A DNA stretch of 64,000 bases from positions 248,001 to 312,000 of the forward strand of contig DASRFA010000060.1 in NCBI GenBank assembly GCA_035651755.1. Direction: 5' to 3'. Made by a program: the position numbers and the translations under genes. Each line of letters begins with the position of its first letter. The first letter of the stretch is position 1. Shown here piece after piece: positions 41,094-51,729 of this stretch. This DNA is from DASRFA01 sp035651755 (lineage in GTDB: Bacteria > Desulfobacterota > Binatia > UBA12015). Under the pieces are notes generated by a model that saw nothing but the letters and a program-made list of their open reading frames with translations, was not told where the DNA came from and ran no database searches.

Positions 41094-41429
41094 ATGATCG
41101 GAAGAACCTTGAAAGGGCTTCTCGTCGTGCTCGGGGCGGTGATGACCTCCGTCCTCTGGCACGGCATCGCGCTCGCGCAGGAGCACGGCGGTGGCGGCGG
41201 GGACGCGTCGATGATCGCGCTCGCCGCGGGTCTCGCGATCGGCGGTGCGGCGATCGGCGCCGGGCTCGGCCAGGGCCGCGCGGTGGCGGCGGCGATGGAG
41301 TCGATCGGTCGCAATCCCAACGCGGCCGACCGCATCCAGACCCCGATGATCCTGGGCCTCGCGTTCATCGAGGCGCTCGCGATCTACGCCCTCGTGATCG
41401 CGTTCCTGCTGCAGAACAAGATCGGCTGA
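41094..41429 (+). CDS. atpE: ATP synthase F0 subunit c with signal-like N-terminal extension
   Basis: 111 residues from ATG 41094 behind AAAGGAGG. Residues 1-29 look like a cleavable signal (KGLLVVLGAVMTSVLWHGIALAQ), followed by a Gly-rich spacer and then the two-helix hairpin: GGAAIGAGLGQGRAVAAAMESIGRNPNA and MILGLAFIEALAIYALVIAFLL. The ion-binding Glu is 93. The residues after it (Ala-Leu) lack the Ser-Thr of Na+-binding rings, so H+ coupling is expected. A perfect hairpin terminator follows. Confidence 0.93.
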   Translation: MIGRTLKGLLVVLGAVMTSVLWHGIALAQEHGGGGGDASMIALAAGLAIGGAAIGAGLGQGRAVAAAMESIGRNPNAADRIQTPMILGLAFIEALAIYALVIAFLLQNKIG

Positions 41430-41450
41430 TCTCGCGATCGGCGATCCTTG

Positions 41451-41493
41451 GACACCGCCCGCCCGGGCTCGCGCTCGGGCGGGCGGTGTCGTT
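41451..41493 (+). terminator. Rho-independent-type terminator after atpE
   Basis: A perfect 15-bp stem, GACACCGCCCGCCCG (41451-41465) with 41476-41490, then GTTT. The stem is very stable, the T-run short. It ends the hemL-atpZIBE unit. Confidence 0.8.
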
Positions 41494-41646
41494 TCCGAGG
41501 CGGCGATGCCGCCCGGACCCGCGCTCCCGGGAAACCGCGTTTCGTTTGACACGAGCGCCGCGGACCTCGTAAGGACGCGAGCCAGGACCGCGAAGCACCC
41601 GCGCAGCTTGTTCGGAAGCCAGGTGGACTGGTGGGGAGGAGGTGCC

Positions 41647-42678
41647 GTGGTGGAACACGCAGGCTGGTCCCGGACGCCCGAGCGGCCCGACGCCGCGACC
41701 GCGACCGCGGGCGACGTCGCGAAAGCGATCGCCAGCGACTCGTCGGCCGAAGACGGTCGAAGCGATCGCGCCAAGGCCGCGCCTAACGCGCCGCACGTCG
41801 CCGCCGCCGGCCATCTCTTCGGAAGGCGCCGCACGGTCTTCGCGGCGGTCCCGATCGCGTGCATCAAGCCGAACCCGCTCCAGCCGCGACAGTACTTCGA
41901 TCCCGAGACCTTGAACGAGCTGGCCGAGTCGATCCGCGCGCGCGGTCTCTTGCAGCCGATCATCGTCCGGCGCGGACCCGACGGCGACTACACCCTGGTC
42001 GCCGGAGAGCGCCGGCTGCGCGCGGCCGAGATCGCGGGCATCGGCCTCGTCCCGGCGATCCTGAGCGACGACGACCTCCTCGAGGTCGCGCTCGAGGAGA
42101 ACGTCCAGCGCGAGGACCTCTCGCCGCTCGAGGAGGCGGAAGCCCTCGCGGCGCTTGCGCAGGAGCGCGGGCACTCGCACGCCGATCTGGCGCACGTCAT
42201 CCACAAGAGCCGGCCGTACGTCTCGAACACGCTGACGCTGACGCGGCTGCCCGACGACGTGAAGCAGGAGTACTTCCAGGCTGGTCGGCCGGTTTCGCGC
42301 GAGATCCTCATCAACATCGCGCGCCAGGAGACTCCCGAGGCGATGCGCGCGCTCTGGCGGCGGGTGCGCCTGCAGGCCGTTTCGGTGCGGACCTTCCGGA
42401 GCAGCGAGGATCAAACGCGCGAGAAGTCCCCGATCGCGAACACCGTGCGCGCCGCGCGCCGCCTCGGCCGCGCGCTCCGGGTCCTTCCTGCCGCCGAGCT
42501 GCTGTCGACCGACGACGTCCGCCAGCTCCGCCAGGTCCTCGTCCGGACCGAGCGCCGGATCGCCGCCGCCCTTGCGGCATTGCCGCAGGCAGCCGCCATC
42601 GCAGTTGCTCCCCTGCGCGGCGCCCCCGTGAGCCGGATCGTCCCGCGGCCGGCGCGCGCTGCCGGAAGCGGGGGCTGA
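41647..42678 (+). CDS. Second ParB-family protein, no adjacent parA
   Basis: 343 residues from GTG 41647, which has a GGGGAGGAGG site 4 bp upstream; the open frame reaches back to 41506 without conserved sequence. Residues 1-65 are low-complexity. The ParB/Srx CTPase fold follows with CIKPNPLQPRQYFD, C1 GERRLRAA and C2 ENVQREDLSPLEEA, then the HTH LAHVIHKSRPYVSNTLTLTRLP. The C-terminal part (VRAARRLGRALRVLPAAELL onward) differs from ParB1, and the N-terminal ParA-activating LGKGL peptide is absent. It could be a Noc-like or locus-specific clamp. TTGACA (41546-41551) may be its promoter -35. Confidence 0.85.
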   Translation: MVEHAGWSRTPERPDAATATAGDVAKAIASDSSAEDGRSDRAKAAPNAPHVAAAGHLFGRRRTVFAAVPIACIKPNPLQPRQYFDPETLNELAESIRARGLLQPIIVRRGPDGDYTLVAGERRLRAAEIAGIGLVPAILSDDDLLEVALEENVQREDLSPLEEAEALAALAQERGHSHADLAHVIHKSRPYVSNTLTLTRLPDDVKQEYFQAGRPVSREILINIARQETPEAMRALWRRVRLQAVSVRTFRSSEDQTREKSPIANTVRAARRLGRALRVLPAAELLSTDDVRQLRQVLVRTERRIAAALAALPQAAAIAVAPLRGAPVSRIVPRPARAAGSGG

Positions 42679-42783
42679 GCGGCATTTTCGGCGATTGCAT
42701 GCCCGGCGCTTGAGTCGGGGCGCGGAGCGGACGAAAAGACCAGTGGGGGCGTCCGGCGGGACCGGCCCGAAGCGGGAGGGCGC

Positions 42784-43386
42784 ATGAAACCTGTGGCGTT
42801 TCGGTGGTTTGGGGGGATCGCGACCGCGGTTGCGCTCGCGACGGTCGCGCCGGTGGCGGCGCCGGCGCGCGCCGAGCAGTCGCTCGGCTACGCCGGGCGG
42901 CCCGAGTGCGAGCCGTTCTCGAACGAGCGTCCGTACGTTTGCGACGTCGGCGATCCTCGACCGATCTCGGTGCGGAGCTTCCAGCACGTGATCGCCTACA
43001 ACGACGCCTTGCGCGCGGTCGTTCGCCGGATCGGCATGCCCGACTGGGCGGAGATCCAGAAGGTCTCGACCGACGCGCCGTGGACCAACTACGAGGTCCG
43101 CCTGTACTATCGGGACTACGACAAGATGTTCGCCTTCGGCCGTGCGTTCATCCTCGGACAGCCCGAGATCGCGCTGCTGCGCTACCAGGGGCCGATTCCG
43201 CCCGGCAAGTTTGCGATGCTCACGAGCGTCGGGAACGGCGACGTCTGGGGAGACGCGCTTCGCGCGGAGCGCGCGGCGGCGGAGGCCGAAGCGCGCGCCG
43301 AGCGCGCGGAGCGCGACGCGGAGCGCGCCGAGGGGATCGCGAACGCAGCCTCGCGCGACTTCAAGGAGAGCCTCGTCAAGCACTGA
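42784..43386 (+). CDS. Secreted protein with C-terminal charged coiled coil
   Basis: 200 residues. Signal peptide at 1-30 (GGIATAVALATVAPVAAPARA). The mature domain has two Cys near the start (PECEPFSNERPYVCDVG), a mixed aromatic core (YNDALRAVVRRIGMPDWAEIQ, YEVRLYYRDYDKMFAFGRAFIL) and a C-terminal Ala/Glu/Arg helix (about 158-195). Probably periplasmic with one disulfide. The family is not recognised. Confidence 0.65.
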   Translation: MKPVAFRWFGGIATAVALATVAPVAAPARAEQSLGYAGRPECEPFSNERPYVCDVGDPRPISVRSFQHVIAYNDALRAVVRRIGMPDWAEIQKVSTDAPWTNYEVRLYYRDYDKMFAFGRAFILGQPEIALLRYQGPIPPGKFAMLTSVGNGDVWGDALRAERAAAEAEARAERAERDAERAEGIANAASRDFKESLVKH

Positions 43387-43473
43387 GCGGCCGCTGGCGG
43401 CCGCTTCCGCCGGGTCGCGGGGGTCGCGCCCGCGCGCCGTACCGACACGCGGGCGCTCTTCCGGAGGCGCGAC

Positions 43474-44427
43474 GTGCGGGCGGTGACGTGGGACGGCGCG
43501 CGCGTCCGGGTCGTCGATGACGCCGTCGATCCGCAGCCCGCGCCCGGGGAGGCCGTCGTCCGAGTGCGCCTTGCCGGCATCTGCTCGACGGATCTCGAGA
43601 TCCTGGCGGGCTACCTGGGCTTCCGCGGCGTGCCGGGACACGAGTTCGTCGGCGATGTCGTGACCGGCCCGGCCGACCTCGTCGGCCGCCGCGTCGTCGG
43701 CGAGATCAACTTCGCCTGCCGGCGCTGCGCCGCGTGCGCGGCGGGGCGCGAGCGCCACTGCCCGGCGCGATCGGTGCTCGGGATCGTGGGTGCGGACGGC
43801 GCCTTCGCCGAGCGGTTGCGCATCCCGGCGGCGAATCTGCACGTCGTCCCGGAGCAGTGGCCGGACGAGCACGCGGTCTTCGTGGAGCCGCTCGCGGCCG
43901 CCACGGAGGCGTCGCTCCAGAGCGCGGCCTTCGCGGGCGGGCGGACGCTGGTCGTCGGCGCGGGGAAGCTCGGTCTCCTGGTCGCCCAGGTGCTCGCCGC
44001 CCGCGGCGATCGGGTGGCCGTCGTCGCCCGCCGGCAGCGCGCGCGCTCGATTGCGGCCGACCTCGGCCTCGATGCAGCTCCGGAGGATGTCGCGCCCGGG
44101 ACGTGGGACCTCGTGGTCGACGCGACCGGTGACCGCCGCGGGCTCGAGGTCGCGATCCGGGCCGTTCGCCCGCTGGGCGCGATCGTGCTGAAGTCGACGG
44201 TCGCCGAGCCCTATGCGATCGACCTCGCGCCGCTCGTCATCGGCGAGATCACGCTCGTCGGATCGCGGTGCGGGCCTTTTCCCCCGGCGCTCGCGGCGCT
44301 CGGGGAAGGTCGGGTGCGGGTCGCCCCGCTGCTCGAGGAGACGTTTCCGCTCGCCGAGGCACCCGCGGCGTTCCGCCGGGCGGCGGAGCCGGGTGCGCTC
44401 AAGGTGCTGCTCGACCCGTCGCCGTGA
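43474..44427 (+). CDS. Zinc-dependent alcohol dehydrogenase family (MDR) protein
   Basis: 317 residues from GTG 43474, short for an MDR. The catalytic-zinc residues are in GICSTDLEIL and PGHEFVGDV; the structural zinc loop has four Cys (CRRCAACAAGRERHC). The NAD(P) motif is VVGAGKLGLLVAQVLA. It resembles sorbitol/threonine dehydrogenase-type oxidoreductases, and the loss of about 30 residues relative to typical members is mostly in loops. The substrate is unknown. Confidence 0.85.
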   Translation: MRAVTWDGARVRVVDDAVDPQPAPGEAVVRVRLAGICSTDLEILAGYLGFRGVPGHEFVGDVVTGPADLVGRRVVGEINFACRRCAACAAGRERHCPARSVLGIVGADGAFAERLRIPAANLHVVPEQWPDEHAVFVEPLAAATEASLQSAAFAGGRTLVVGAGKLGLLVAQVLAARGDRVAVVARRQRARSIAADLGLDAAPEDVAPGTWDLVVDATGDRRGLEVAIRAVRPLGAIVLKSTVAEPYAIDLAPLVIGEITLVGSRCGPFPPALAALGEGRVRVAPLLEETFPLAEAPAAFRRAAEPGALKVLLDPSP

Positions 44428-44439
44428 CGGGCGCGATCG

Positions 44440-44880
44440 TCAGGCGATCCGCTTCCGGGCGCTGCGATCGCGGACGGTGATGGAGTGGCGCTTTCCGTTC
44501 ACGCGGCGGAACGGGAAGCGGTAGACGTCGACCTTCCCGCGCACGCGCTCGTCGCGCCACGCACGCAAACCGCTGCGCAGCGTTTCGGGCTCGAACTTGA
44601 GGGCGGTGCAGACGTTCTCGAACGAGTAGGGCCAGCTCGTATCGGTCGAGTTGATCCACTCCTCGGCGTCTTCGAAGAGCTTCTGGTTCCGGCGGGTGGG
44701 CTCGATCGCATAGCGCTGGTACGTCGCGACGGCATCCTCCATCACGGCGAGCATCAGGCGGATCTCGGGGCGGTCGGTCTTCTCGGCCTGCACCCGGTCG
44801 CGATGCTGATCGGGCGTGATGAGATCGGGCTCGAAGAGCCGAACGATGCCGTCATCCGGTGTCGCGCTTGGCACGTCCAT
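44440..44880 (-). CDS. Conserved-looking cytoplasmic protein of unknown function
   Basis: 146 residues from ATG 44880 behind GGGAGGA. A helical middle (RPEIRLMLAVMEDAVATYQRYA) is followed by FEDAEEWINSTDTSWPYSFE and FEPETLRSGLRAWRDERV, then a basic end. The pattern suggests a small DNA- or RNA-associated factor; similar short proteins are common in deltaproteobacteria and related phyla without assigned function. Divergent from the Hint-like gene; 149 bp between starts. Confidence 0.65.
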   Translation of the reverse strand: MDVPSATPDDGIVRLFEPDLITPDQHRDRVQAEKTDRPEIRLMLAVMEDAVATYQRYAIEPTRRNQKLFEDAEEWINSTDTSWPYSFENVCTALKFEPETLRSGLRAWRDERVRGKVDVYRFPFRRVNGKRHSITVRDRSARKRIA

Positions 44881-45029
44881 GGGTCCTCCCGAACGATGAC
44901 TGCCCTCGGCAAGCACTCGATGTGCCATTCTGGGCCTGCGGGACGGTGGTCTCTTGCGTTGAAAGACGCCGCGTGACGTGTTGCTTTGAGACACCCTGTG
45001 GGATTGCGCCATAAGCGTTTCCCTTCACC

Positions 45030-45548
45030 ATGTCCGCAGACGCCAAGCCGAAGCCGCCGGTCACGCTCACGAGGCTCTCCGGCACCGCGCTCGTCGAAAC
45101 TATCGACGGTCCGGTCCCGGTCATTAAGCTCGTGGGCAAAGCGATGCCGGTGCTGACTCGATTCCGGGACGGTGCCTTGGGTTTCCGCATGATGCGTGAG
45201 GTGCGGGAGGTGGAGCCCACGGCAGCCGTCCTGGAGCTCGTCAACGCGGACGGCCAGGTGGTCGCGGTCGGCGCGGATCACGTCTTCGTGCGGTCGGACG
45301 GCCGCGAGGTCCGCGCACGCGACCTGCTGGCCGGCGACCGCCTGGAGCAGGGCTGGAGCTATCCGCCCGGCTACGACGTCCCGGTCGCCGAGGAATACGC
45401 CGCCGCAGTACGCGGCCGGGCGTGGGATCCGGCGGTCGTCGTCGCCGCGATCCGCCCGGCTGGAGAAGGTCCCCTCTTCGGCTGCACCGTGAACGAGACC
45501 AAGAGCTTCTTCCTGACGTTCGGCGCGCGCTGCCGGGCGCAGGTCTAG
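45030..45548 (+). CDS. Stand-alone Hint-fold-like protein lacking the catalytic residues
   Basis: 172 residues. The order of motifs is that of an intein/Hedgehog Hint module: GTALVETIDGPVPVIKL at the N-terminal block, VGADHVFVRSDG with the block-B-type His84, VRARDLLAGDRL (A-x-x-L-x-x-G-D), and a C-terminal TKSFFLTFGARCRAQV. The N-terminal nucleophile Cys is absent (RLSGTA) and the terminal His-Asn is replaced by AQV, so splicing or autocleavage is not expected. It may be a binding domain derived from a Hint fold. No exteins surround it. Confidence 0.6.
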   Translation: MSADAKPKPPVTLTRLSGTALVETIDGPVPVIKLVGKAMPVLTRFRDGALGFRMMREVREVEPTAAVLELVNADGQVVAVGADHVFVRSDGREVRARDLLAGDRLEQGWSYPPGYDVPVAEEYAAAVRGRAWDPAVVVAAIRPAGEGPLFGCTVNETKSFFLTFGARCRAQV

Positions 45549-45564
45549 GGAACCGGCACGCGCC

Positions 45565-46176
45565 TCACTGCGGCGAGGGCAGCGATCCCTCGTGCGACAA
45601 CACCCGCCGGACGTAGCGGGCGAGCATGTCGGCCTCGAGGTTCACCGGGTCGCCGACCTTCCGGAAACGAAGGTTCGTCGACGCGAAGGTGTGCGGGATC
45701 ACGGCGACCCCGAACGACCGCTCCGTGCAGTCACACATCGTGAGGCTGATGCCGTCGACGGCCACCGAGCCCTTGTCCACGAGGTACGGTGAGAAGTCTT
45801 CCGGGACGTCGAAGGTGAAGCGCCAGCCGTCGCCGACGTCGCGCATGCCGGCGACTCGACCGGCGGTGTCGACGTGCCCGAACACGAAGTGCCCGCTCAC
45901 GCGGTCGCCGACCCGGAGCGAGCGCTCGACGTTGACGACGGCCCCAGGCGCGAGCCGACCGAGGGTCGTGCGGGCGAGCGTTTCCTCGCTCAGGTCGGCG
46001 ATGAAGCCGTGCGCGTCGAGCGCGCGGACGGTCAGGCAGACGCCGTTCGTCGCGATGCTCTCTCCGGTCTCGAGGTCCCCCGGGTCGAAGCCGCCGTGGA
46101 CCGTGAGCACGGCCTCCGCGCCGGAGCGGTCGATCGCGTGGATGCGGCCCTGCGCGGTGATGATGCCGGCGAACAC
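45565..46176 (-). CDS. ribE: Riboflavin synthase alpha chain
   Basis: 203 residues: two tandem lumazine-binding barrels, opening MFAGIITAQGRI and with ESIATNGVCLTV, then the second repeat with GHFVFGHVDTAGRV and SVAVDGISLTM. It dismutates two 6,7-dimethyl-8-ribityllumazine molecules to riboflavin. It closes a leftward unit with two small genes. No FMN riboswitch is recognisable upstream. Confidence 0.94.
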   Translation of the reverse strand: MFAGIITAQGRIHAIDRSGAEAVLTVHGGFDPGDLETGESIATNGVCLTVRALDAHGFIADLSEETLARTTLGRLAPGAVVNVERSLRVGDRVSGHFVFGHVDTAGRVAGMRDVGDGWRFTFDVPEDFSPYLVDKGSVAVDGISLTMCDCTERSFGVAVIPHTFASTNLRFRKVGDPVNLEADMLARYVRRVLSHEGSLPSPQ

Positions 46177-46189
46177 GGCGGTCGCGGCG

Positions 46190-46498
46190 TCAGCGAGGGA
46201 CGAGAGCCGAGACGGCCCGCGCGAGCGCCGCGCGCCCGGGCTCGTCGGCCAGCAGCTTGACCGCGTCGGCCGTCAGCCAGATGCCGTGGCCCTCGGGACA
46301 TGCTTCCAGGCGAAGCGGCGGCTCGTCGCGACCGGCGAGAGGCTTCCCGCACGTCGGGCAGGCGAGCGCCTGGGTGGCCGCGCCCTCGCTCCGGAGCTTC
46401 TCGAGGAGCTCCCGGTCGCGCTCGGCGAAGTACTTGTTCTCGCGGGCGTGCTCGAGGTCGCGGAGCTTGTCGCCGAAGCGGTCCTTCTCGGCATCCAT
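46190..46498 (-). CDS. Zf-TFIIB domain protein
   Basis: 102 residues. A charged helical N terminus (KDRFGDKLRDLEHARENKYFAERDRELL) precedes a zinc ribbon CPTCGKPL ... LEACPEGHGIWL, the zf-TFIIB pattern. It is small and cytoplasmic; function unknown. It sits 13 bp upstream of ribE in the same direction. Confidence 0.8.
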   Translation of the reverse strand: MDAEKDRFGDKLRDLEHARENKYFAERDRELLEKLRSEGAATQALACPTCGKPLAGRDEPPLRLEACPEGHGIWLTADAVKLLADEPGRAALARAVSALVPR

Positions 46499-46524
46499 TC
46501 TTCTCGAAACCTTCCGTACGGCCG

Positions 46525-46734
46525 TCAGGCTCCGATCCCGGACGATTCGGGGCGAGGCGGGTAGAGGCGATCCGTCGCCAGCGGGTTCGACGCGAGCAGC
46601 GGCACGCCGACCACGAGGACGGCGAGCCCGAGGGGAATCCAGAGGAGCTGCGCCTGGGCGATCCCGAGGAGCACCATGACGAGCCCCCAGAGCGCGACCA
46701 GGAGGGAGACGGCGAAGCGGACCGCCTTCAGCAC
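46525..46734 (-). CDS. Small two-helix membrane protein
   Basis: 69 residues with two membrane helices (FAVSLLVALWGLVMVLLGIA and LLWIPLGLAVLVVGVPLLAS) and a short soluble tail. It is the first gene of the leftward unit ending in ribE, with a 26-bp gap to the zf-TFIIB gene. Function not recognised. Confidence 0.65.
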   Translation of the reverse strand: MLKAVRFAVSLLVALWGLVMVLLGIAQAQLLWIPLGLAVLVVGVPLLASNPLATDRLYPPRPESSGIGA

Positions 46735-46901
46735 GCCTTTTCGGGTACCACGGCGGCCGGGGTGGTGCTACCGGCGGCGGCCGCTCCGACCCCGGAAAGA
46801 GCGACCGTCCATGACGCCATTGCGGTTGTCGGCCGCCCGATCGTGCTTAACCTCGAAGTCGCTGGGTCGCACCCGAGGCGGCCCGGGGTGAGGAGCGATC
46901 A

Positions 46902-49526
<2,625 letters not shown>

Positions 49527-49543
49527 GCGCGCGCAGAAACCGA

Positions 49544-49572
49544 TTGACACAAGTCAAGTAGCCGGATTATCT
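49544..49572 (+). promoter_or_regulatory. Promoter with TTGAC/GTCAA operator upstream of tetR 2
   Basis: TTGACA (49544-49549), 17-bp spacer, TTATCT (49567-49572). The interrupted palindrome TTGAC-ACAA-GTCAA (49544-49557) covers the -35, so the regulator may repress itself. Confidence 0.5.
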
Positions 49573-49592
49573 CGCGATTCCTGGGTCCGGCG

Positions 49593-50168
49593 ATGGACGC
49601 GCGCACCAAGATCCTGGAGACGGCGACCCGCCTGTTCGCGATGCAGGGCTACGACAGCACGTCGCTGTCGCAGGTCGCGAAGGACGCGAGCGTCAGCAAG
49701 GCGCTGATCTTCTGGCACTTCGAGACGAAGGAGAACCTGTTCCAGGAGGTGGTGACGCGGACGATCGCGCCCTACTCCCTGGAGGTCGACCTCGAGGGGC
49801 TGAGCGAGCCGGAGCAGCTGAAGAAGCTGATCGACCTGTACTACGAGTTCGTCACCCAGAACCTCTACTCGGTGCGCTTCTTCCTGAGCCTCTTCCTGCG
49901 CGAAGGAGCCCGACCGGACGACCTCTTCGGTCGCATCCTCGAGCTCCACGAGCTCTACCGGAAGCAGCTCGGCGAGGTCATCGAGCGTGGGCAGGAGCGC
50001 GGCACGGTCGCGCGCGACGTGAACCCGCCCGCGCACGCCGCGCTTATCATGAGCGCGCTGAACGGCATCCTCGTCCAGGGTTTCGTCTGGCCGACCCCGA
50101 CGCCTTCGCCCGACGCGACCCTCGCGCAGCTGAAGGCCACGCTGGTTGACACGATCCAAGTGCAGTGA
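49593..50168 (+). CDS. TetR family transcriptional regulator (2)
   Basis: 191 residues. HTH: ILETATRLFAMQGYDSTSLSQVAKDASVSKALIFWHFETKENLF (about 7-50). The ligand-binding half has aromatic-rich helices (LYYEFVTQNLYSVRFFLSLFL). No target operon is obvious; the only gene in the same direction downstream is the unknown 186-aa gene after a 155-bp gap. Confidence 0.9.
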   Translation: MDARTKILETATRLFAMQGYDSTSLSQVAKDASVSKALIFWHFETKENLFQEVVTRTIAPYSLEVDLEGLSEPEQLKKLIDLYYEFVTQNLYSVRFFLSLFLREGARPDDLFGRILELHELYRKQLGEVIERGQERGTVARDVNPPAHAALIMSALNGILVQGFVWPTPTPSPDATLAQLKATLVDTIQVQ

Positions 50169-50323
50169 GACAGTTTCCCGTCCGTGGCGCCGGTTTCCGT
50201 GACGCGGTGCAACGGATGGGGACGGGTGTCCGGATTTCGTGCGCCGGGGGATCAGCGCACGCTGCGGACAGCGAGTCGCGACCCGGCCTGGTTCGAGCTG
50301 CTCGTCGATCCGACCTCACTTCG

Positions 50324-50884
50324 ATGACACGCGCTTTGGCGGAAACGAAAGCTTCGAAGGCTAGCGAGTCGCCGCGCGACTGGATGCGCGCGATGGCCGA
50401 CAAGGCGCTGCAAAAGGTCGCCGCGCAGGCGCGCGTCCCCCGCCGCGGCAATCGCGAGAAGGAGCTGTTCGCGCTCCGGGCCCAGCAGATCAAGACGCTC
50501 TTCCAGCGCATCGAGGCGATCGCGCAGGCGATCAACAAAGAAGCGGGCAGCACGCTCATCAACGCCCAGCGGACCCTGAGCGCGAAGAATCTGGGCGGCA
50601 TCGAGGTCCCGGACGGCGCGCGCCTGGTCCTCAAGTTCCTCGATCGCCGGCTCGAGCTCGTCGTGAACCCGCTGCAGAACGTCGGCGGACGGCCCGTCCC
50701 GATCGGCGGCCTCGCCGCCGCATCGATCATCCAGTACGACGCCAGCGACCCGACCGGCGCCGACTGGTTCGACGTGATGCTGCGCGAGGACGGCTGGCAC
50801 CGAAAGCCCGGCGACGGCGACGCATCGTCGTCCGCGCTCGGCGACAAGGACCTGCGGAAGCTGATCGACTGGCTGTTGTCGTAG
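50324..50884 (+). CDS. Protein of unknown function (186 aa)
   Basis: Start taken at ATG 50324, because the upstream in-frame GTG (50165) gives a Cys/Ser/Arg stretch with no conserved character. The product has a basic helix (MADKALQKVAAQARVPRRGN), then REKELFALRAQQIKTLFQRIEAI, then beta-rich sequence (GARLVLKFLDRRLELVVNPLQN) and ends KDLRKLIDWLLS. No signal peptide, Cys-poor. Possibly DNA-binding from its basic helices, but I do not recognise it. Confidence 0.6.
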   Translation: MTRALAETKASKASESPRDWMRAMADKALQKVAAQARVPRRGNREKELFALRAQQIKTLFQRIEAIAQAINKEAGSTLINAQRTLSAKNLGGIEVPDGARLVLKFLDRRLELVVNPLQNVGGRPVPIGGLAAASIIQYDASDPTGADWFDVMLREDGWHRKPGDGDASSSALGDKDLRKLIDWLLS

Positions 50885-50893
50885 GTGTCTCGG

Positions 50894-50938
50894 CGAGGGG
50901 ATCTCTCCCCTCGCCCCGTCGGGCAAGGCCCGCCGGGG
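50894..50938. terminator. Double-hairpin terminator-like element (copy 2)
   Basis: CGAGGGG (50894-50900) pairs with CCCCTCG (50907-50913); then CCCCG-T-CGGGC pairs with GCCCG-C-CGGGG (50914-50938). Both stems of the 15,302 element are kept although many bases differ. It lies between convergent genes, so it probably stops transcription from both sides. Confidence 0.65.
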
Positions 50939-50967
50939 CGCGAGTTATCGCGCGACGGGATCTCCTC

Positions 50968-51729
50968 TCAGTTGACCCCTCGTGCTCGTCGGGCGGCGCG
51001 GCGGGACTCCCAGTCGAGCGCGAAGGACGCGAGCGTGTAGTAGAGCGGGTAGTAGAGGGATACCGCGGCGAGCGTCTTCGGGCGCGACTCCAGCCGCAGC
51101 ACGAGGATCCCGACCAGGACGGCCCAAACGACGCCGAGTCCGACGCTCGAGCGTCGCAGCGTCGGCATCCGGGACGGATAGATGAAGCGGAGCGGGACGA
51201 GCACGAGCGCCGCGAGGACGAGCACGAGGGCGGCCGAGACGGCGGGCGCCGGCTCGAAGACGTAGAGGTAGAGCGCGACGATGTTCCAGTACGACGGGAA
51301 GCCCGTGAAGAAGTGGTCCGCGGTCTTCGCCGCCGAGTGGCAGAAGCGGTAGGCGGAGGCGAGCGTCGCGGCGGTCGCTGCGACGACCCCGAGCGCGCCC
51401 TCCAGGATCCCGGCCTGCAACATCACGAAGATCGGGACCAGCACGAACGTCAAGTAGTCGACGATGTCGTCGAGCTTGGCGCCGTCGAAATGGGGCAGGA
51501 CCTGCTTGACGCGGGCAGCGCGCGCGAACGTGCCGTCGGTCGCGTCGATCGCGACCGCGAGCCACAGCCATCCGAACGCCGCCGCGAATCTTCCGCCCGC
51601 CGCGGCGACCAGGGCCGCGAGCGCGGTCAGCGCTCCGCACGCCGTGTAGACGTGGACCGCCCACGCCGCCACGCGCTCGGCCGGCGTCGCGCGCGGCGCG
51701 ACCGTCGCATCGCGCGCCTCAGTCGGCAT
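50968..51729 (-). CDS. pcs: CDP-alcohol phosphatidyltransferase, phosphatidylcholine-synthase (Pcs) type
   Basis: 253 residues from ATG 51729. Several membrane helices surround the CDP-alcohol motif: D65-G66-x2-A69-R70 then FDG (81-83), D87 and D91 in LDDIVDYLTFVLVP. The long spacing between AR and G and the VKxVLPxFDGxxLDxIVDY context are those of Pcs, which joins choline to CDP-diacylglycerol, rather than PgsA or PssA. The alcohol actually used could differ. It overlaps the preceding gene by 11 bp. Confidence 0.75.
   Translation of the reverse strand: MPTEARDATVAPRATPAERVAAWAVHVYTACGALTALAALVAAAGGRFAAAFGWLWLAVAIDATDGTFARAARVKQVLPHFDGAKLDDIVDYLTFVLVPIFVMLQAGILEGALGVVAATAATLASAYRFCHSAAKTADHFFTGFPSYWNIVALYLYVFEPAPAVSAALVLVLAALVLVPLRFIYPSRMPTLRRSSVGLGVVWAVLVGILVLRLESRPKTLAAVSLYYPLYYTLASFALDWESRRAARRARGVN

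Noticed and set aside
41094..41429. Na+-coupled ATP synthase
   Set aside because: The residues after Glu93 (Ala-Leu) lack the Ser/Thr ligands of Na+-binding c rings; H+ is favoured.
45030..45548. Active intein or mobile homing element
   Set aside because: No N-terminal Cys/Ser nucleophile in place, no terminal His-Asn, no exteins and no endonuclease domain.
46177..46189. FMN riboswitch before ribE
   Set aside because: Only 13 bp separate it from the previous gene, and no conserved RFN pattern is present upstream of the unit.
46735..46901. Heat-shock promoter (sigma-32 or CIRCE) before clpB
   Set aside because: No CTTGAA/CCCCAT pair or TTAGCACTC repeat could be found.
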